This document shows, one piece after another, positions 14,089 to 21,159 of a stretch of 22,487 nt of DNA (the first letter of the stretch is position 1; every line of letters begins with the position of its first letter). Source of the stretch: RUG721 sp040307385. GTDB taxonomy: Bacteria > Actinomycetota > Coriobacteriia > Coriobacteriales > Atopobiaceae. The notes under the pieces are model-generated. The model was not told where the DNA came from. It was given only the letters and a program-made list of their open reading frames with translations, and ran no database searches. Both the position numbers and the translations under genes were made by a program. The DNA is taken from positions 1-22,487 of the forward strand of contig JAWRJQ010000019.1 of NCBI GenBank assembly GCA_040307385.1, in the 5' to 3' direction.

Positions 14089-14505
14089 ATGAAACGACGG
14101 ACGAAGACGGCATACGGCATCCTCGCGGCGCTCGTTATGGCGGCACTCGTTGCCTCAGCAGCCTTCCAAGGGTGTGCGGGAGGGGCCTGGATGCTCAAGA
14201 ACGCGGCGGATCGGTTCCTGCTGCCGGCCCCGCAGCGGACGGTATGGGCTCCTTACCCGCCTCCGGGCACCCACATCGATTCGTACTCCGATGCATCCGG
14301 CTCATACACGAACTACGTGTACGAGGTGGAGGCGGCGACTGAGAAGGGGGTCCCGATCACGGTGACCATCATCGTCTTCGGAGAGGAGGCCACCGGCGAG
14401 GGCTGGCTCGAGATCGATGCCCGAGGAACCTCGGGGGTGCACTATCGCGGCGTCGACGAGTCCGAAGTGCCCCAAGCTGCCCGCGATGTCCTCTGCGCGG
14501 GGTGA
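14089..14505 (+). CDS. YxeA-like small exported protein (DUF1093 type)
   Basis: A 138-residue protein with a basic start (MKRRTKTAYG) and a hydrophobic segment at about 9-30. A cysteine in SAAFQGCAGG (C28) could allow lipid attachment, though the lipobox is imperfect. The exposed part has TNYVYEVEAATEKGVPITVT, GWLEIDARGTSGVHYRGVDE and VPQAARDVL. These follow the order of YxeA-family proteins: Y-x-Y strand, 'GK-x-x-x-V-T-F' strand, 'G-x-x-L-x-I', then 'V-x-x-x-x-V-x-x-x-x-x-P-x-x-A'. YxeA-like genes often stand with peptide-resistance ABC transporters. The role here, possibly binding the peptide or tuning the transporter outside the membrane, is inference. AGGAGGGG lies just upstream, 12 bp after the permease stop, so it is part of the same operon. 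Confidence 0.7.
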   Translation: MKRRTKTAYGILAALVMAALVASAAFQGCAGGAWMLKNAADRFLLPAPQRTVWAPYPPPGTHIDSYSDASGSYTNYVYEVEAATEKGVPITVTIIVFGEEATGEGWLEIDARGTSGVHYRGVDESEVPQAARDVLCAG

Positions 14506-14558
14506 CGCGGCGGCACCATCCTGCCATGAGGCATAAGTGTTTCTTAGAGGCCTTCAAA

Positions 14559-14682
14559 ATGAAAAAAGGATTAGACTGGAAAGGAGTGATTCCTGCCGAG
14601 ATGGAAGAGCCGTTCCGGTTTTTCGGAAGAGGATCTCGAAGCCTTCGAATACGTTGACGATACGGGCTGGGGCGCGTCATGA
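14559..14682 (+). pseudogene. Possible small gene with a one-base frameshift
   Basis: An ATG at 14559, with AGAGG 8 nt upstream, reads MKKGLDWKGVIPAEMEEPFR and would stop at 14655-14657. At a run of five T (14619-14623), dropping one T instead joins to another frame reading FSEEDLEAFEYVDDTGWGAS with a stop at 14680-14682. The joined 40-residue acidic product looks more protein-like than either piece. The second frame's stop overlaps a further ATG (ATGA) of an 18-codon frame. No cysteine is present, so it is not a lanthipeptide precursor. It might be a real small gene with a sequencing error, a slippage site, a decayed gene, or chance. The rest of the 283-bp gap (14506-14788) shows no clear gene or terminator. 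Confidence 0.35.
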
Positions 14683-14788
14683 GGATAGGTCGAAAGGACG
14701 CGGCGGGCCTGGTGCCCGGGCTGGGCGGCATGTGAGGAGCGCCAAAGGAGGCTTCTCGAGCTCGGGAAAGATAGGATGACGAAACCCT

Positions 14789-15451
14789 ATGGCGCGGATA
14801 CTTGCAATCGATGATGAGCGGCAGATCACCGACCTGCTCTCCCGCGTGCTCGCCCGCGACGGGCACGCCGTCGATGCCGTGAACGACCCCGCGACCGTGC
14901 CCGGGCTCGACCTGTCGCGCTACGACCTCGTCCTCTGCGACGTGATGATGCCGGGCATCGACGGGTTCGAGCTGGTGGGCGGCATCCGAGACCTCGTCGA
15001 CGCGCCCATCCTCCTCTTGACCGCCAAGGTGGCCGAGGAGGACGCCGTGCGCGGGCTGGGCGCAGGTGCGGACGACTACATCCGCAAGCCGTTCGGAATC
15101 GACGAGCTGCGGGCGAAGATATCTGCGCATCTGCGCCGCGAGGGCCGGGCGCACACGCATGTCCTTGCACGTGGAGACGTGCGCTTCGACCTCGGGGCGC
15201 ACGAGCTCTCGGTGGCGGGTTCGCCCGTGCCGCTCACGGCAACAGAGTATGCGCTGTGCGCGTTTCTCGCCGAACGACGCGGCCAGGTGCTTTCGCGTGC
15301 CCAGATCCGCGAGGGGGCGTTCGGCTGGGCCACCGATGCGGGAGACGATGCCATATCGATGCATGTGAGCAACGCCCGCGCCAAGCTCCGCCATGCGGGC
15401 GCCGACCCGATCGAGACCGTGCGCGGGCTGGGATACCGGTGGCGTCCATGA
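14789..15451 (+). CDS. OmpR-family response regulator (LanR-like)
   Basis: A 220-residue two-component regulator. The receiver domain (about 1-118) has the acidic pair D8-D9, phosphoacceptor D51 (LVLCDVMMPG), the LLLTAK switch and YIRKPF with the conserved Lys near 101. The C-terminal winged helix (about 125-219) includes LTATEYALCAFLAERRGQVL and VSNARAKLR and ends in ETVRGLGYRWRP, the standard OmpR/PhoB DNA-binding pattern. It probably activates the ABC operon just upstream in response to the kinase encoded next. The ATG at 14789 is preceded by AGGATG at about 11 nt, a rather long spacing. The stop overlaps the kinase start by 4 bp. Regulators next to LanFEG genes are usually of this type (SpaR/NisR). 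The target sites were not identified. Confidence 0.92.
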   Translation: MARILAIDDERQITDLLSRVLARDGHAVDAVNDPATVPGLDLSRYDLVLCDVMMPGIDGFELVGGIRDLVDAPILLLTAKVAEEDAVRGLGAGADDYIRKPFGIDELRAKISAHLRREGRAHTHVLARGDVRFDLGAHELSVAGSPVPLTATEYALCAFLAERRGQVLSRAQIREGAFGWATDAGDDAISMHVSNARAKLRHAGADPIETVRGLGYRWRP

Positions 15452-16914
15452 GCGATGGCAGGAGGCACGCCCGCATCCCCCTGGCGCTCGTGATCTCGCG
15501 CTACTTCCTCTACGCGCTTATCGGCGTGCTCTTTTCCGTGGGCGTCCCTCTGGGGGTCTTCACCTGGCAGCTGGAGACGGGCGCGGTCCTCGAGGCGAAC
15601 TACGGCGAAACCCGCCTGCAGGAGGTCGAGGGGGTGCTCGCCGTCCAGGAGCGCTTCGATGCCGACGTCATCCCGTCTGCCTACCGCTACGCCCGTTTCG
15701 ATGCGGACGGTGCGCTCCTGGAGTCGGATATGTCCGACGCGCAGCTTGCGGTTGCCCGGGCCCTCGCCGCATCGCCCGACGCAGCCGTCCTGGGCCGCGA
15801 AGATGCCGGTTCGCAGCCCTTCTACGCCGTCGTGGTCCTGCCCGACGGCGGTGCCTGCGTGCTGAGCTACGACCTCATGCCCCAGTGGGCCGACAAGGGC
15901 AGGCGGGATGCGCTGCCCAACCCGCAGGACCTGCTGGTCTGGACGGCCCTTCTCTCCCTGGTTCTCGTGGTCGCGCTGGCAGCCCTGCGCGCCGGTCGCG
16001 TGTTCACGCGCGAGATGGGAGGCCTGATCCGCGCGGCTGAGGCCATCGGCAAACAGGATCTGGACACGCCCGTGGGAAGCAGCGGCGTGGCCGAGGTGGA
16101 CGACGTGCTGCGGTCGGTGGAGGCGATGCGCGTCTCTCTGAAGGAGTCGATCGAGGCGAGGGAGCAGATCGAGCGTCAGGGCCGCGAGCAGGTGGCCGCG
16201 CTCGCGCACGACCTCAAGACGCCGCTCACCGTGGCGCTCGGCAATGCGGAGCTCCTCGCCGAGGATGCTGCGGCCGGGAGGCTCGGTGCCGAGCAGGCGG
16301 CATGCGCGCGGGCCATCGGCGACGCGGCGCGCTCGATGGATGCCTTCGTGGGGCGGATCGTCGAGGCGTCCCGCGGCACAACGGACGCCCTGCATCTTGC
16401 ACCAACGGATCCATTGGTTCTCGCCGATCGGCTGGCAGGGTCGGCGGAGGAGCTTGTCACGGCGCACGGGCTCTCGTTCAAGGTCGTGAGGACAGCGGGG
16501 TTCGAGGATGCGTGCGGAGCTGCCTCGCCGGACGGATCGCCTCTGCCCTGCTGGGATGCGGACGCCCTCGAGCGTGCCGTGCTCAACCTGGTGGGCAATG
16601 CCTGCGACCATACGGAGCACGGCTCGGTGACCCTCTCCTTCTCCTGCACGGACCGGCTCTTCTCCCTGTCCGTCGCGGACGAAGGAACGGGCTTCTCGCC
16701 CGACGCGCTCGGGCATGCAACCGAGCGGTTCTATCGTGGCGATGCGTCCCGATCCTCCCGGGCGGGCGGCTCCCACTTCGGACTCGGCCTCACCATCGCC
16801 GCCGACATCGCCGCCGCGCACGGCGGTCGGCTCGAGCTCTCCAATCGCACCGACGATGGAGGGCGCGTGCTCGGCGCCCGTGCGGCGCTGCTGATTCCGC
16901 TGTCCCTGCCATAG
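15448..16914 (+). CDS. Sensor histidine kinase (LanK-like)
   Basis: A 488-residue membrane kinase. TM1 is at about 15-38, an extracytoplasmic domain of about 120 residues lies at 39-160, TM2 at about 161-182, and a HAMP-like linker at 183-235. HisKA has H254 in ALAHDLKTPLT, the variant common in SpaK/NisK-like kinases. The ATPase domain has an N box (NLVGNACDHTE), a G1-type motif (VADEGTGFSPD), an F box near ERFYRGD and G2 (HFGLGLTIAADIAAAHGG). The extracytoplasmic part likely senses a peptide or cell-envelope stress (inference). Start at 15448 gives an ATGA overlap with the regulator; a longer upstream frame lies inside the regulator gene and is rejected. A small GCGCC-TGC-GGCGC stem (16943-16955) follows the stop, too weak to call a terminator. 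Confidence 0.92.
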   Translation: MSDGRRHARIPLALVISRYFLYALIGVLFSVGVPLGVFTWQLETGAVLEANYGETRLQEVEGVLAVQERFDADVIPSAYRYARFDADGALLESDMSDAQLAVARALAASPDAAVLGREDAGSQPFYAVVVLPDGGACVLSYDLMPQWADKGRRDALPNPQDLLVWTALLSLVLVVALAALRAGRVFTREMGGLIRAAEAIGKQDLDTPVGSSGVAEVDDVLRSVEAMRVSLKESIEAREQIERQGREQVAALAHDLKTPLTVALGNAELLAEDAAAGRLGAEQAACARAIGDAARSMDAFVGRIVEASRGTTDALHLAPTDPLVLADRLAGSAEELVTAHGLSFKVVRTAGFEDACGAASPDGSPLPCWDADALERAVLNLVGNACDHTEHGSVTLSFSCTDRLFSLSVADEGTGFSPDALGHATERFYRGDASRSSRAGGSHFGLGLTIAADIAAAHGGRLELSNRTDDGGRVLGARAALLIPLSLP

Positions 16915-16984
16915 GTCCGGCTCCGTCCGCGCCCCTTCTCCTGCGCCTGCGGCGCCGAACGGATGCCCGTGCATGGAAAGGCGT

Positions 16985-17986
16985 TTAGGCGAGGGGCCGG
17001 TCCGTATCTGCCGGAAAGACGATGCCGGCCGAGAAGCGCGCGGCCGTCATGGTGCGCGCCACGGCGAGGCTTGAGGCGATCTGCGCGCGGCAGGACGGGA
17101 GGTCGCCCTCGTCCTGTTGGCGCATGAACTCGCGGAACTCGGCTTCCCACCAGGCATCGAGATGGGCGTCGAAGGTTTCCTCGGTGCCATCGTTCAGATG
17201 CAGCGTCATGGGGCGGTTCCAGGTGCTGGGCTCGGCCGGGCTCATGATGGAGCCCTTGGTGCCCATGATGCGCACGAAGCTCGGCGCACCGCAGTCCTTG
17301 GCGCAGATGGCCACGGCCTTGGCACCCGCATAGTCCAAGGTGACCACGCCGCTCATATCGATGCCGCGCTCGATGTTGGCGCGATAGCTCACGCCCGTCG
17401 GCTCGCCGAGGAGGCCCACAAGCGAAGAGATGCAGTAGATGCCGAGGTCCATGAGGGCTCCGCCGGACTTCGCCGGGTCGAACGCCGGCGCGATCTCGCC
17501 GGCCAGGAAGCGGTCGTAGCGGCTCGAGTATTGGGTGAAGCTCGCCTCCGCGAGCTTGATGGTTCCGAGGCGGGGCAGCCAGGCGTCGCGCACGTGCTTG
17601 AAGTTGGGCTGGCGGGTGGACATGATGGCTTCCCACAGGAAGAGCCCCCGCTCCTCGGCGCGATCCGCCATCTCCTGCGCTTCGCGCGCATTGCTCGCCA
17701 AGGGCTTCTCGCAGATCACATGCTTGCCGGCGTCGAGGGCGGCAAGCGTGACCTCGCGGTGCAGGGAGTTGGGCAAAGCGACGTAAACTGTGTCGATTTC
17801 GTGATCGCGCACGAGCGCGCGGTACTCGTCGAAGCGCCGCCCGATACCGAACTCGTCGGCGAGGGCTGCGGTCTTGAAAGACCCGCTCGGAGAGCCGCAC
17901 AGCGCCACGACATCCACGCCCCATCCCGCAAAATGCGGAAGGATGAGACGCGCCATCATACCCGTTCCCACGACGCCGAGTTTCAT
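16985..17986 (-). CDS. Gfo/Idh/MocA-family NAD(P)-dependent oxidoreductase
   Basis: A 333-residue dehydrogenase. The N-terminal Rossmann motif is LGVVGTGMMARLILPHF (3-19). The EKPLASN motif follows VICEKP at about 94-100, supplying the family's conserved Lys. GGALMDLGIYCISSLVGLLG lies at about 172-191 in the C-terminal substrate-binding domain, matching the 'GGALxDLGxY' pattern of dihydrodiol-dehydrogenase/trans-diol-like members rather than the His-containing inositol dehydrogenases. It probably oxidises or reduces a sugar or polyol; the substrate is not predictable. GGAGGGAG lies 5 nt before the ATG at 17986, which is why the 16-codon upstream extension is rejected. It is divergent from the thioredoxin gene across 58 bp and convergent with the kinase gene. 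Confidence 0.9.
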   Translation of the reverse strand: MKLGVVGTGMMARLILPHFAGWGVDVVALCGSPSGSFKTAALADEFGIGRRFDEYRALVRDHEIDTVYVALPNSLHREVTLAALDAGKHVICEKPLASNAREAQEMADRAEERGLFLWEAIMSTRQPNFKHVRDAWLPRLGTIKLAEASFTQYSSRYDRFLAGEIAPAFDPAKSGGALMDLGIYCISSLVGLLGEPTGVSYRANIERGIDMSGVVTLDYAGAKAVAICAKDCGAPSFVRIMGTKGSIMSPAEPSTWNRPMTLHLNDGTEETFDAHLDAWWEAEFREFMRQQDEGDLPSCRAQIASSLAVARTMTAARFSAGIVFPADTDRPLA

Positions 17987-18044
17987 GACCGCTCCCTCCG
18001 TGCGATACACTCGAACATGTTTATTTTCGCACAAGGAGGTAATG

Positions 18045-18665
18045 ATGAAGATGGCAAAGCCGCTGCTCGTCCTGATCGGTCTGGCTCTGGTGCTGGGGTG
18101 CGCCTATGCGGGTTACTCGCTGTTCAGCGCGAACCGCACCGAGGACGAGGTCGCGCGCACGCAAGCCCAAGATGAGCAGCCCGCGGAAACCGGGCGGAGC
18201 GAAGAGGCGGGCCCCGCTGCGGGAGATGCCGCCCAGGCGCAGCTGCTCGCCGATCATGACGCCACGGTATATACCGATACCGACGAGGCGATCACGCTCA
18301 CGGGCATCGCCGACGGCAGCCCGCTCGTGATCAACTTCTGGGCGACGTGGTGCCCCTATTGCGTGCAGGAGCTGCCCGACTTCCAAGACATCTACCATGA
18401 GTACGGGGATCGCGTCGCATTCGCGTTCATCGACGCTGCCGACGGTTCGCGCGAGACGGTCTCCGGAACCGTGGCATGGCTCGCCGAGAACGGCTACGAC
18501 GACCTGCCCGTCTACTACGACACGAAAACCGAGGCGTCCAGCGCGTTCGGCGCCTGGTCGCTGCCTACCACGGTCGTGGTCTCGGCGGATGGCGAGATCC
18601 TTGCGGTGCAGGTGGGCATGATCGACCCCGCCGCCCTGCGCAACGTGCTCGATTCCCTGATCTAG
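18045..18665 (+). CDS. TlpA/ResA-like membrane-anchored thioredoxin
   Basis: A 206-residue extracytoplasmic thiol-disulfide protein. Residues about 5-25 are hydrophobic (PLLVLIGLALVLGCAYAG), with C19 in a possible lipobox (LVLGC), so it is a membrane anchor or lipoprotein. A low-complexity Glu/Ala/Gln linker (30-68) leads to a thioredoxin fold with active site WCPYC (C103, C106) in NFWATWCPYCVQELPDF and the cis-Pro loop SLPTTVVV. Two ATGs precede: 18042 is only 2 nt from AGGAGG, while 18045 is 5 nt away and is preferred; 18051 remains possible. The CcdA gene starts 8 bp after the stop, so the pair should act together: CcdA brings electrons across the membrane to reduce this protein. Its clients are unknown. 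Confidence 0.88.
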   Translation: MKMAKPLLVLIGLALVLGCAYAGYSLFSANRTEDEVARTQAQDEQPAETGRSEEAGPAAGDAAQAQLLADHDATVYTDTDEAITLTGIADGSPLVINFWATWCPYCVQELPDFQDIYHEYGDRVAFAFIDAADGSRETVSGTVAWLAENGYDDLPVYYDTKTEASSAFGAWSLPTTVVVSADGEILAVQVGMIDPAALRNVLDSLI

Positions 18666-18673
18666 GAGCGCAC

Positions 18674-19351
18674 ATGAACTACCTGCTCACCTTCCTCGAG
18701 GGCATCGTCACGTTCGTGTCGCCGTGCATCCTGCCCATGCTGCCCATCTACCTGGCGTATTTCGCCGGAGATGCCGCTGCGGCGGACGGCGCGCGCACGC
18801 GCCGCACGATCGTGTGCGCGCTGGGGTTCGTGCTGGGATTCGGCCTGCTGTTCACCCTGCTCGGCGCCTTCGCCGGCACGTTCGGCTCGCTCCTGCTGCG
18901 CTACCAGCGCATCGTTGATCTCGTGTGCGGGGCCGTGGTGGTGCTGCTCGGCCTCAACTACCTGGGGGTCTTGCGGATCGGCGCGCTCGCTCGTACGTCG
19001 GGCATGGCCGCGCACGTGATCCCAAAAACGTTTGCCAGCTCGATCGTCTTCGGCATGGTGTTCGGCCTGAGCTGGACGCCCTGCGTGGGGGCCTTTCTCG
19101 CATCGGCGCTCACGCTCGCGGTCTCATCGGGGAGCACGGCGTCGGGCATCGCTCTGCTCGCCTGCTATTCGCTCGGTCTCGGTGTTCCGTTCGTGCTCTC
19201 GGCCGTCCTGATCGACCAGCTCGAAGGCGCTTTCTCATGGGTGAAGGCGCACTACGGCGTCATCGACAAGGTCTGCGGCGCGTTGCTCGTCATCGTGGGC
19301 GTGCTCATGCTCACGGGCCAGCTCGGAGCGTGGCTCCGCATGCTGCAATAG
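18674..19351 (+). CDS. ccdA: CcdA-type thiol-disulfide electron transporter
   Basis: A 225-residue integral membrane protein of the CcdA/DsbD-transmembrane family with about six membrane helices. The paired redox cysteines are C18 (FVSPCILPMLPIYLAYF, the first-helix signature) and C137 (SWTPCVGAFL, the fourth-helix signature). Together they shuttle reducing equivalents from cytoplasmic thioredoxin to extracytoplasmic partners. The start at 18674 has AGGAG 4 nt upstream and avoids a longer frame that lies inside the thioredoxin gene. It is the partner of the TlpA-like protein encoded immediately before. No cytochrome c synthetase genes are in view, so the pair may serve general extracytoplasmic thiol reduction. 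A strong terminator follows 24 bp past the stop. Confidence 0.92.
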   Translation: MNYLLTFLEGIVTFVSPCILPMLPIYLAYFAGDAAAADGARTRRTIVCALGFVLGFGLLFTLLGAFAGTFGSLLLRYQRIVDLVCGAVVVLLGLNYLGVLRIGALARTSGMAAHVIPKTFASSIVFGMVFGLSWTPCVGAFLASALTLAVSSGSTASGIALLACYSLGLGVPFVLSAVLIDQLEGAFSWVKAHYGVIDKVCGALLVIVGVLMLTGQLGAWLRMLQ

Positions 19352-19375
19352 AGCCTGTCTCGCCGTGCGTTCTGA

Positions 19376-19402
19376 GAGGGCACCCGACAATCGGGTGCCC
19401 TC
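19376..19402 (+). terminator. Strong intrinsic terminator after the thioredoxin/CcdA pair
   Basis: A perfect 12-bp stem, GAGGGCACCCGA (19376-19387) with TCGGGTGCCCTC (19391-19402), has a 3-nt loop (CAA) and is followed by a U-rich tail (GTTCGTGTTGT). It separates the thiol-redox pair from the next gene. Confidence 0.85.
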
Positions 19403-19441
19403 GTTCGTGTTGTAGGTAAGCCGCAACACGAGGAGGACATC

Positions 19442-21061
19442 ATGAACACGGCAATCAATCGTATGGCTCAGATCGTAGCCGGCGCTTGTACGCTTTTGCT
19501 GGCGAGCGCGCTCGCAGCCTGCATGCTCTTTTCCGAACCCGAGAGTCCGCAGGACCGTTCCGGTGACGGCTACGCAGCCGAGTCGTCTGCAGGTTCCGAA
19601 GGCTATCCGTATGTTGAGGGCGTCGACTGGAACACCGAGGAGTACGGTGCCATACGCGAGACCGGCTTCATCTCCACGCGCGCCAACCCGCTTTCCACGC
19701 TTTCGGCCGACGTGGACACCGCCTCGTATGCCAACCTGCGCCGTATGATCTTCTCGGGCTGTCGCCTCGACGATATCCCGGCAGGAGCCGTGCGCATCGA
19801 GGAGATGCTCAACTACTTCACCTACGACTACGCGCAGCCTGCGGCGGGGGAGCGCTTCGCCATCACCACGCACCTCGGCCCCTGCCCGTGGAATCCGCAG
19901 GCGCAGCTGCTCACCCTGGGATTCTCCACCGCCGACGAGCCTGCTGCGGCGGCACGCGGACGCAACCTGGTCTTTTTGATCGACGTCTCGGGTTCCATGG
20001 CAGATCGCGACAAGCTCGATCTGCTCAAGGACAGCTTCGAGGTGCTCGTGAACGAGCTCGATGCCAACGATCGCATCTCCCTCGTCACCTATGCGGACGG
20101 CGAGGAGCTCGTGCTCGAAGGGGCGCCGGGCAACGACGAGAGCACCATCCTGCGCGCCCTCGACCGTCTTCAAGCAGGGGGCTCCACGAACGGGGAGCGC
20201 GGCCTCGAGCTCGCCTACGAGACGGCCGAGCGCAACTTCATCGAGGGCGGCGTGAACCGCATCATCATGGCATCCGACGGCGACCTCAACGTGGGCATGA
20301 CCAGCGAGAGCGACCTCTACGATTACGTGCAGGCCAAGCGCGAGACGGGCATCTACCTCTCGGTTCTCGGATTCGGCGCAGGCAACTTCAAGGACAACAA
20401 GATGGAGACCCTCGCCGACAACGGCAACGGCTCCTATCACTACATCGACTGCATCGACGAGGCCGAGCGCGTGTTCGCACACAACCTCTCCGCCAATCTG
20501 GTACCGTTTGCCGATGACGTGAAGGTGCAGGTGGAGTTCAATCCCGCCGTGGTGAAGGGGTATCGCCTCATCGGCTACGAAAACCGCGAGATGGCCGACG
20601 AGGACTTTCTCAACGACGAGAAGGACGCCGCCGATGTGGGGCCGGGCGCGCAGTTCACCGTGTGCTACGAGGTGATCCTGGCCGATTCAGATTTCGAAAT
20701 CCCCGTGCCCGACCTGCAGTACAGCACGCCTTCTGCAACCGATGCCGTACACGCCGGCGAGCTCGCCACCGCCACGCTGCGCTATCGGGCCTTCGATGAC
20801 GGCGCGGTGCACGAGCAGAGCACCTCCATCTCCACCGAGGAGAGCATCGACGGCGACTGGTATTTTGCCGCTGCCGTGGTGGAGTTCGGCATGTACCTGC
20901 GCAACTCCGAATACCTGGGCACCACCACGCCCGAGAGCATCTCCGATCTCATCGCCCGGAGCCCGTCGAGCGCAGACCGTGACGGGTTCGCCTATATGGT
21001 GGATTACCTGTTCGACAGCGGCACCGATGTCCTTTACACGGGGATGTCCGATGACGCATAA
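19442..21061 (+). CDS. von Willebrand factor A domain lipoprotein (YfbK-like)
   Basis: A 539-residue surface lipoprotein. The signal ends in LLLASALAACM with lipobox Cys at 27, followed by a Ser/Asp-rich linker. A YfbK-type N-terminal region (about 55-165: STFSADVDTASY-like SADVDTASYANLRR, RIEEMLNYFTYDY) precedes a VWA domain (about 175-350) whose metal-ion site starts D181-V-S-G-S-M and continues with GSTNG and ASDGDLNVG. A C-terminal part resembling the YfbK tail domain (YEVILADSD, ATLRYRAFDDG, MVDYLFDS) completes it. The family is widespread and its role is unsettled, probably protein-protein interaction at the cell surface. The start at 19442 has GAGGAGG upstream. It lies between the terminator and the enolase gene and seems to be a single transcript. 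Confidence 0.9.
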   Translation: MNTAINRMAQIVAGACTLLLASALAACMLFSEPESPQDRSGDGYAAESSAGSEGYPYVEGVDWNTEEYGAIRETGFISTRANPLSTLSADVDTASYANLRRMIFSGCRLDDIPAGAVRIEEMLNYFTYDYAQPAAGERFAITTHLGPCPWNPQAQLLTLGFSTADEPAAAARGRNLVFLIDVSGSMADRDKLDLLKDSFEVLVNELDANDRISLVTYADGEELVLEGAPGNDESTILRALDRLQAGGSTNGERGLELAYETAERNFIEGGVNRIIMASDGDLNVGMTSESDLYDYVQAKRETGIYLSVLGFGAGNFKDNKMETLADNGNGSYHYIDCIDEAERVFAHNLSANLVPFADDVKVQVEFNPAVVKGYRLIGYENREMADEDFLNDEKDAADVGPGAQFTVCYEVILADSDFEIPVPDLQYSTPSATDAVHAGELATATLRYRAFDDGAVHEQSTSISTEESIDGDWYFAAAVVEFGMYLRNSEYLGTTTPESISDLIARSPSSADRDGFAYMVDYLFDSGTDVLYTGMSDDA

Positions 21062-21091
21062 AAGTTACCCGGGGGCGTCGTGCGGGTGCTC

Positions 21092-21097
21092 TATACT
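21092..21097 (+). promoter_or_regulatory. Candidate -10 of the enolase promoter
   Basis: TATACT lies about 63 bp before the enolase start. The -35 region is GC-rich and shows no consensus hexamer. A start near 21104 would give a leader that includes the hairpin at 21120-21140. Confidence 0.45.
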
Positions 21098-21119
21098 ATG
21101 CGTAGCAGATCAATCCATT

Positions 21120-21140
21120 CCGGGCGGCGGTGCCGCCCGG
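21120..21140 (+). other. 9-bp hairpin in the enolase leader
   Basis: CCGGGCGGC (21120-21128) pairs perfectly with GCCGCCCGG (21132-21140) around GGT. It lies just upstream of the ribosome-binding site (GAAAGG) and has no U-run after it, so it is more likely a leader stem that stabilises the mRNA than a terminator, though it could also terminate the upstream VWA gene. Confidence 0.55.
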
Positions 21141-21159
21141 CGCATGAAAGGTGGTAGCC

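Noticed and set aside
14559..14682. Idea that the small ORF is a lanthipeptide precursor
   Set aside because: The peptide has no cysteine in either frame, so lanthionine rings could not form, and no modification enzymes are nearby.
15076..16974. 632-codon minus-strand open frame opposite the kinase gene
   Set aside because: Low-complexity Arg/Gly/His-rich translation, no domain, and it overlaps two clear genes.
19235..20482. Minus-strand open frame across the terminator and VWA gene
   Set aside because: It runs through a strong terminator hairpin and opposes a well-supported lipoprotein gene.
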